From Labia minor (Eukaryota; Arthropoda; Insecta; Dermaptera; Spongiphoridae): DNA of 64,000 nt. A program made the translations under genes and the position numbers. The notes below the pieces were generated by a model that saw nothing but the letters and a program-made list of their open reading frames with translations, searched no databases and was not told the DNA's origin. Below, piece after piece: positions 60,101 to 64,000 of the stretch. Position 1 is the first letter of the stretch. Each line of letters begins with the position of its first letter. The stretch spans positions 2,356,001-2,420,000 of the forward strand of contig OY720344.1 of NCBI GenBank assembly GCA_963082975.1, written 5' to 3'.

Positions 60101-61612
60101 TATAATTAGAGACATGAACTATAATAATACGGATTCTTCTAATTCTTTAAAAGCAATTTAATATTTTGTTATTTTTCTATAAATTCTTTCTCTTTATTTT
60201 CTGTAGGTGCATGCATATTTATTAGAGTCCTATTATAAATTTTGCATTTGACTACTACAATGGATAATAGGATTGCATTTATAAATTTTACATTTTTAAT
60301 TGCGACATCTAACAAATTTTCTAATAATAAAACCCCGTTGCAATTCCGCCGTATAAGTAAATACGAGATCCATTCTCTCTTCCTCCACCCACTCCATCTC
60401 CTATAAATATAAACATTCATGATGTCTAATCTAAATCATACTTATTCGAAAATGAATTTTAATAGTAAAAATAAATGATAATTGATGTTTTTATTTGAAT
60501 TATTACCTAAAATTGACACCTAATTTAAATTTAAATTTAAAGAGAGAGAGAGAGAGAGAAAATGACCATTTACTTGATTATAGAGTCCCATATGATTGTC
60601 CCATCTTGTTTGACTGGCTGCTGATCTTCTGGCAGTCGAATCGTTACTTCTTTGTGATAATTGATGGACAGGTCCCCTCCGGACACTCGGACTGGTTGTA
60701 TTATTAGATGTAGTCAATTTGCCAGAAGCCTTTAACCTTGCTGGAACAACTTTAGCGGCACTATCTCTTGCCTCAAATGTCATCACACACGCCGCAACTA
60801 CGATGAAGCCTACAAATCATTTACATCCTTGGTACATAATTTAAAATTAATAATTATCTATCAATCATGTCAAATCAATTTCATAATTGACACACACACA
60901 CACACACACACACAAAATTTATAAATTTTAAATATTTTATAATTTATATTTATATTCATTTATTCATTTCAAGTTTATAGTTTTATATTTATACAAATTC
61001 GATTCTATTTTTAATTAAAGCTTTAATGTATAATTAAATAATAATAATAATAATAATAATATTCTTAATTAATTAATAATTAAATCTATGAATTCACCTC
61101 CAACTCCCATGACAATTGGACCAGCATAAGAGAGATTATTTAAATGAAACCCTCTGCTTTCATTTTTAATTAAAATAGTTTCATTGCCTCGAATCTCTTT
61201 TCTTTCTGATAATTGATTAGCAAAATAACCTGAAAAAAAAAAATAGATTGATTCATTATAGAAAAGAAGAAGATAATTTTTCTGTAAATGAATGAATGAA
61301 TGAATGAATGAATGAATTACCAATAGTAGCCATGGTACATCCCAATACCATAAGAATTAGGCCGATACTCAACGCTTTACAAGCGTTCCAAAGACATCTG
61401 GAGGTGACTTTACCTCGGACCACCTGTACATTCCATTGTCCTTGATTTGTAAGAGTTGCATCGTTGTTGGAGTTTTGTGCGACATTAATTGTGTTTTTAT
61501 GGCGGATTGTTGATTGTTGTTTCCGCCTTGATGACCAATTGGCACCGAGAAAGGCACCCTGGTGCATTGCCCACAATAGAAAGCAATATACTTTGTCAAC
61601 ATTGGATAGAAT
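56367..61612 (-). CDS. TMEM200-like two-pass membrane protein, six coding exons
   Basis: Exons on the minus strand are 61612-61321, 61229-61098, 60809-60574, 58059-57561, 57439-57227 and 57115-56367. All introns are GT-AG, and phases join without a break into 707 codons including the stop. The first in-frame ATG (61567) gives about 691 aa. Residues 46-85 (WNVQVVRGKV, then a hydrophobic segment at 63-85) and 114-150 (LSYAGPIVMGVGGFIVVAAC, FEARDSAAKVV) match the two membrane segments and flanks of TMEM200 proteins (VVRGK; LGPxxMGIGIFIF; ENRDxxTKxI). The loop between them has three N-glycosylation sequons (N98, N105, N114). The rest is a long cytosolic, Ser-, His- and Gln-rich tail. The molecular role of the family is poorly known. 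The 61612 edge has a good splice acceptor, so a 5' exon lies upstream, outside what I can identify. Confidence 0.85.
57227..57439 (-). CDS. TMEM200-like exon 5: cytosolic tail
   Basis: The acceptor is TTTTTAG/GTGTCAATAAAG and the donor CCAG/GTTTCT, phases 1 and 1. It codes VNKALGGRGSQGSMALDLHV and a very basic stretch DQSRRSDTARRHQLLRQRRV. The region is non-repetitive and protein-like, in contrast to the poly(T)/poly(GAA) introns at both sides. Confidence 0.82.
57561..58059 (-). CDS. TMEM200-like exon 4: cytosolic tail
   Basis: The acceptor is TTTTAAG/AGTACATCG and the donor ATGG/GTAAAC. It codes STSPVSGRRALTAAFVNFSR through MDNPTYDGEFTPPFGAHSSY. It is rich in Ser and Pro with no known domain, and probably carries phosphorylation and docking motifs, an inference from composition alone. 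Confidence 0.82.
58600..60430 (-). mobile_element. Decayed RTE-like LINE in intron 3, split by a mariner
   Basis: From right to left the minus strand shows endonuclease residues (INMHAPTENKEKEFIEK near 60175-60225, IDRRRKSNILDVR near 59930-59970) and then reverse-transcriptase sequence matching the Helitron-borne LINE pieces (58610-59030). Large deletions, stops and frameshifts are present. The mariner at 59038-59555 interrupts it. The 83-codon frame at 60169-60420 is part of the endonuclease and not a host gene. Confidence 0.75.
59038..59555 (-). mobile_element. Mariner-like element, internally deleted (518 bp)
   Basis: The inverted ends are CGAGGG(C/T)AGGTCA with TA on both sides. The minus strand retains part of the transposase C-terminal half: HDPHPPYSPDLVSSNYFVFP, the region with the last catalytic Asp (YSPDL), then WFGRKRLDSKDEI. 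The N-terminal DNA-binding part is absent. It is distinct from the mariner at 54454-54725. Confidence 0.88.
60574..60809 (-). CDS. TMEM200-like exon 3: end of second membrane segment
   Basis: The acceptor is TTTGTAG/GCTTCATCG and the donor AATCAA/GTAAAT, phase 0. It codes GFIVVAACVMTFEARDSAAK, the second membrane segment with the family's charged exit, then a Ser/Arg-rich linker. A (GA)n tract follows the donor inside the intron. Confidence 0.88.
61098..61229 (-). CDS. TMEM200-like exon 2: loop and start of second membrane segment
   Basis: The acceptor is TTTTTCAG/GTTATTTTGC and the donor GGAG/GTGAAT, phases 1 and 1. It codes YFANQLSERKEIRGNETILI and the YAGPIVMGVG hallmark. Two of the three sequons in the loop (NET, NES) are adjacent. 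Confidence 0.88.
61290..61318. repeat. (GAAT)n microsatellite touching a splice donor
   Basis: About seven GAAT/TTCA units begin immediately after the donor of the first visible exon. The intron is only 91 bases long, so the microsatellite makes up about a third of it. Confidence 0.9.
61321..61612 (-). CDS. TMEM200-like exon 1 of those visible: N-terminus and first membrane segment
   Basis: The acceptor is a strong pyrimidine tract ending TTTTGTAG, so an upstream exon exists. The frame is open from the acceptor (ILSNVDKVYCFLLWA), but the ATG at 61567 (MHQGAFLGANWSSRRKQQST) gives a cytosolic N-terminus about 48 residues long before VVRGK, close to vertebrate TMEM200A. An out-of-frame ATG at 61602 precedes it. 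The first membrane segment is CKALSIGLILMVLGCTMATI. The donor is ATTG/GTAATT, directly followed by a (TTCA)n microsatellite. Confidence 0.85.
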
Positions 61613-61699
61613 CTACAAAAGAAGAAGAAAAAAACGAATTATCATTGGAATTGGAATAAATCGAAGGAATCTGCGTCCATTTGGGCTAATAATCTAAAA

Positions 61700-61768
61700 C
61701 AGTGGTTCTTAACCGGTATTCCATGGGATTAGGTTAAGTGTTTTGCCAAAATTAGATATTCAGAAAAA

Positions 61769-61818
<50 letters not shown>

Positions 61819-62075
61819 AACATAAAGGCATAAAAATGCCCTTTATAAACAAAATATAGTGAAAATAATAAATTTTACATATATAATATATAACAAACAG
61901 ATGGACAGATGTGGATGATATAAAGAAATGTGCTAAATTAAAGAATGGAAGACGTTTGTCATGGATTGGACATTGCAAGTGATCAAATTTTCCAAACCCG
62001 TTTTCTTATAAACCAATCCATACTTAAGTCTCCAATATATACTAGTAAACTAGTATATAAGGTTAAGAACCACTG
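61700..62075. mobile_element. hAT-like MITE upstream of the host gene
   Basis: The ends are inverted: CAGTGGTTCTTAACC and the complement of GGTTAAGAACCACTG. It contains a (TA)n tract at about 61775-61815. Flanking octamers ATCTAAAA and ATAGTATT do not agree well, so the target duplication is decayed or the superfamily call is wrong. Confidence 0.65.
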
Positions 62076-62279
62076 ATAGTATTAGATTTCGAATGAATAT
62101 TATTTTCAATTGAATATTACAAATTCAAATTCAAATTCAATAGAAATTCTATAGAAAATTTACCAGCACATTAAGACATTTTTTTTTTTTTAATATTATC
62201 TTAATGTTTTAATTTGATAAGTAATAAATAAATAAATATATTTAAAATAAAAATATAATGTACCTATACTCGTATAATT
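62076..62279. other. AT-rich spacer
   Basis: No feature recognised. Confidence 0.6.
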
Positions 62280-62897
62280 ACCGACCGACGATAGTAAGGG
62301 AGTTATTGTTTTCACACCAAATTTCACATGTGCAGATTTTTACATATCTCCCCACGAATCATGCATTTTCTTAACATAAAAAAGTATTTTTAGCATCATG
62401 TCTGTCCGTCCGTCCGTCCGTATAGATGTGTACAGCCTGAACGGCTCAACGGATTTTGATGAAATTTGGTATATTTACATCATGCATCAGTGGGATGAAT
62501 GGATCAACTTTTGGTGCAAATCCGGAAACCGGAAGTGCTAGTATTAGCGATCGACGATAGGAAGGAAAGGGTTATTTTCACACCAAAGGAGATTTTTTTA
62601 TATATCACCACGAATCATGCACTTTGTATTGGTGTTATCCTCGAGAAAAATCATCTTTATAGGTTTTTCTTAATTTAAAATTATATGACGTCATCCAGCC
62701 ATTCATGACGTCTCAGTCTAGTCTTACATATATATTACAAATAAAATAAAATTAAAAATATTTATGTTATATCCATACTTATCTGTTTTTTATTACATTA
62801 ATTGATATATTAAAATTATTTGAAATTGTTTCTGTAGCTGGAAATTAATTTACTTCAAACCGTCGGTCGGTTCGGACCTTGCCACAGGTCAACTTAT
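62280..62897 (+). mobile_element. Family X element, complete copy D
   Basis: The uninterrupted 618-bp copy runs from ACCGACCGACGATAG to CAGGTCAACTTAT. It shows both diverged internal repeats (near 62280 and 62548), the CCGT tandem near 62405 and the TATGACGTCA motif. It serves as the reference for the broken copies. Confidence 0.88.
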
Positions 62898-62914
62898 TTT
62901 TAATTCGGATTCCC

Positions 62915-62985
62915 TTGGATAATAATTTTGATGAAATAAGCCCCTTTACTGCTTAATAACAGGCGCTATCCGATTGGAACATTAC
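62915..62985 (-). mobile_element. Short RTE-like LINE scrap
   Basis: Matches the LINE segment seen at 44370-44435 (ATAATAATTTTGATGA, CCTTTACTGC, TAACAGGCG). It abuts the family X copy. Confidence 0.6.
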
Positions 62986-63214
62986 TATCTGCAAGATAAA
63001 TCCCAATCAAACGGACTATTTTTTTTTTTTAATTCTCATTACGTAGCACATAAAAACAAAAAAAGATCTGTTAAATATATAACATTCCGAAATATTCAAT
63101 TCTTTCATTATGACTTTCTTGCAACAAGCAACAAACGACACGACGGTGGAAAAATGGCCATACACATAAGGAATAGAGCATAGAACCGTGTAGAAAGCAT
63201 AATTGTAATTTGTA
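62986..63214. other. Unassigned intergenic DNA
   Basis: Frames of 69 and 68 codons on opposite strands overlap here without protein-like features. Confidence 0.5.
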
Positions 63215-63502
63215 AAGCCCAATTTACACGGGCTTAGTATTTGTCATTAGTTCAGGGGTGGGCAAATACTTTTAAGCGCGGGCTTTTGGAACACCCGCCG
63301 GCTCGTTGAAAAAGTTGGCTCTTATTTTGATTTTTCGTTCAATATGTCTCTTAAAAAAAAGATAAATTTTTTTTATTAGTGTTTTCGAAATATGTTCCTC
63401 CGGCCCGGAAGACATTTTGAAAATTTCATTTTGGCCCGCGTTTCAAAGTATTTGCCCACCCCTGAACTAATGACAAGTACTAAGCCCGTGTAAACTAGGC
63501 TT
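63215..63502. mobile_element. MITE with long inverted ends (hAT-like core)
   Basis: The core ends are CAGGGGTGGGCAAATACTTT and its complement, typical of hAT elements. The inverted repeat extends outward over TTTACACGGGCTTAGTA and TTGTCATTAGTT on both sides. The octamers next to the core (CATTAGTT and AACTAATG) are complementary, not direct, so either the whole 288 bp is the element or one MITE sits in the centre of another. Confidence 0.7.
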
Positions 63503-63530
63503 AGCATAAGTTCATGCTATCCCTCTGGCC

Positions 63531-63965
63531 CAGAGGTTCTTAAACTTATGTACTCCGCGGACCCCCACTTGAGAAAATTCTTTTTGACGGACCCCATCCC
63601 AACTTTAGGTACTTTACGTCATTTTATTAGTTAATTTCTGGCTTAAGATCTCATAAGAACAATGATGAATATTTCTAACAGTGATTGGTGAATAACGATT
63701 TTTTTGCATATTGTAGAACAGATTTTATTAGAAAATTCAGCTAAATATGAAGATGGAAACGGTAGCAATAATTTTCTTGCACATTTCGTTGAATTTGGGT
63801 ATTTGATCTGTTTCCTCACAAAGCCATGCCATCGCTCCTTTTATATTAAATAAAGTTTTAACTGACTCATCATTTTCTCGTGCACCTGTACGATGGCTTT
63901 GCGGACCCCCAGTAAAGGCTTCGCGGACCCCCAGGGGTCCGCGGACCACAGTTTAAGAACCTCTG
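63531..63965 (-). mobile_element. hAT-type MITE with exact 8-bp target duplication
   Basis: The inverted ends begin CAGAGGTTCTTAAACT. CTCTGGCC flanks it exactly on both sides (63523-63530 and 63966-63973). Subterminal GCGGACCCCC motifs repeat. The minus strand holds a 70-codon frame (63949-63737) including SVKTLFNIKGAMAWLCEETD and KFNEMCKKIIATV, protein-like but not assigned by me; it may be a transposase scrap. Confidence 0.88.
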
Positions 63966-64000
63966 CTCTGGCCTAATGTGACCAGAAATATTCATTAATT

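Noticed and set aside
60169-60420. 83-codon minus-strand frame as a host gene
   Set aside because: INMHAPTENKEKEF is LINE endonuclease sequence; it belongs to the decayed RTE-like element in the intron.
61577-61612. Start codon at 61576 (TTG) or the ATG at 61602 for the host gene
   Set aside because: TTG is not an expected start, and the ATG at 61602 is in another frame with no link to the membrane domain; the ATG at 61567 fits the family's N-terminal length.

Overview
The window is strongly AT-rich eukaryotic DNA, most likely from an arthropod and probably an insect. I infer this from the transposon mix (a Jockey-type LINE, RTE-like LINE pieces, mariner, pogo/Tigger, hAT and Helitron families) and from an intron-split host gene with Gln/His-rich coding repeats. 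I cannot name the order or species.

Layout. Bases 1-27302 are one uninterrupted satellite array of about 170 tandem monomers of 160-162 bp; it runs off the left edge. Every monomer carries a GC-richer core with a 7-bp hairpin (GGTCATC-N4-GATGACC). Diagnostic variants show nested higher-order repeats, with periods of about 485, 1129 and 2095 bp. The array stops mid-monomer at 27302. It is followed by a rearranged transposon cluster (27303-30642): a reversed Helitron scrap, a large palindrome made of two tail-to-tail copies of an unclassified element (here 'family X'), a Tigger-like DNA transposon inserted in one arm, and a Helitron 3' part.

From 30643 to 56366 the sequence is AT-rich intergenic DNA full of mobile elements. 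It holds five copies of one non-autonomous Helitron family (four with both ends), all carrying the same 3' piece of an RTE-like LINE. It also holds hAT-type elements, two copies of another inverted-repeat element ('family Y'), and a textbook nest at 46114-52526: family X interrupted first by a full-length Jockey-like LINE and then by a Helitron. The LINE has two intact ORFs (506 and 889 aa) joined by a TAATG stop-start overlap, a poly(A) tail and an exact 11-bp target-site duplication. A small mariner derivative and a pogo-like MITE lie at 54.4-55.5 kb.

The only host gene I can support runs on the minus strand from 61612 to 56367. It is a six-exon coding region, consistent in phase throughout, for a two-pass membrane protein of about 691 aa resembling the TMEM200 family, with a long low-complexity C-terminal tail. 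Its third intron holds a decayed RTE-like LINE split by a mariner. Upstream of the gene (61613-64000) lie more hAT-type MITEs and another family X copy.

No tRNA, rRNA, CRISPR, LTR element or virus-derived gene was recognised.
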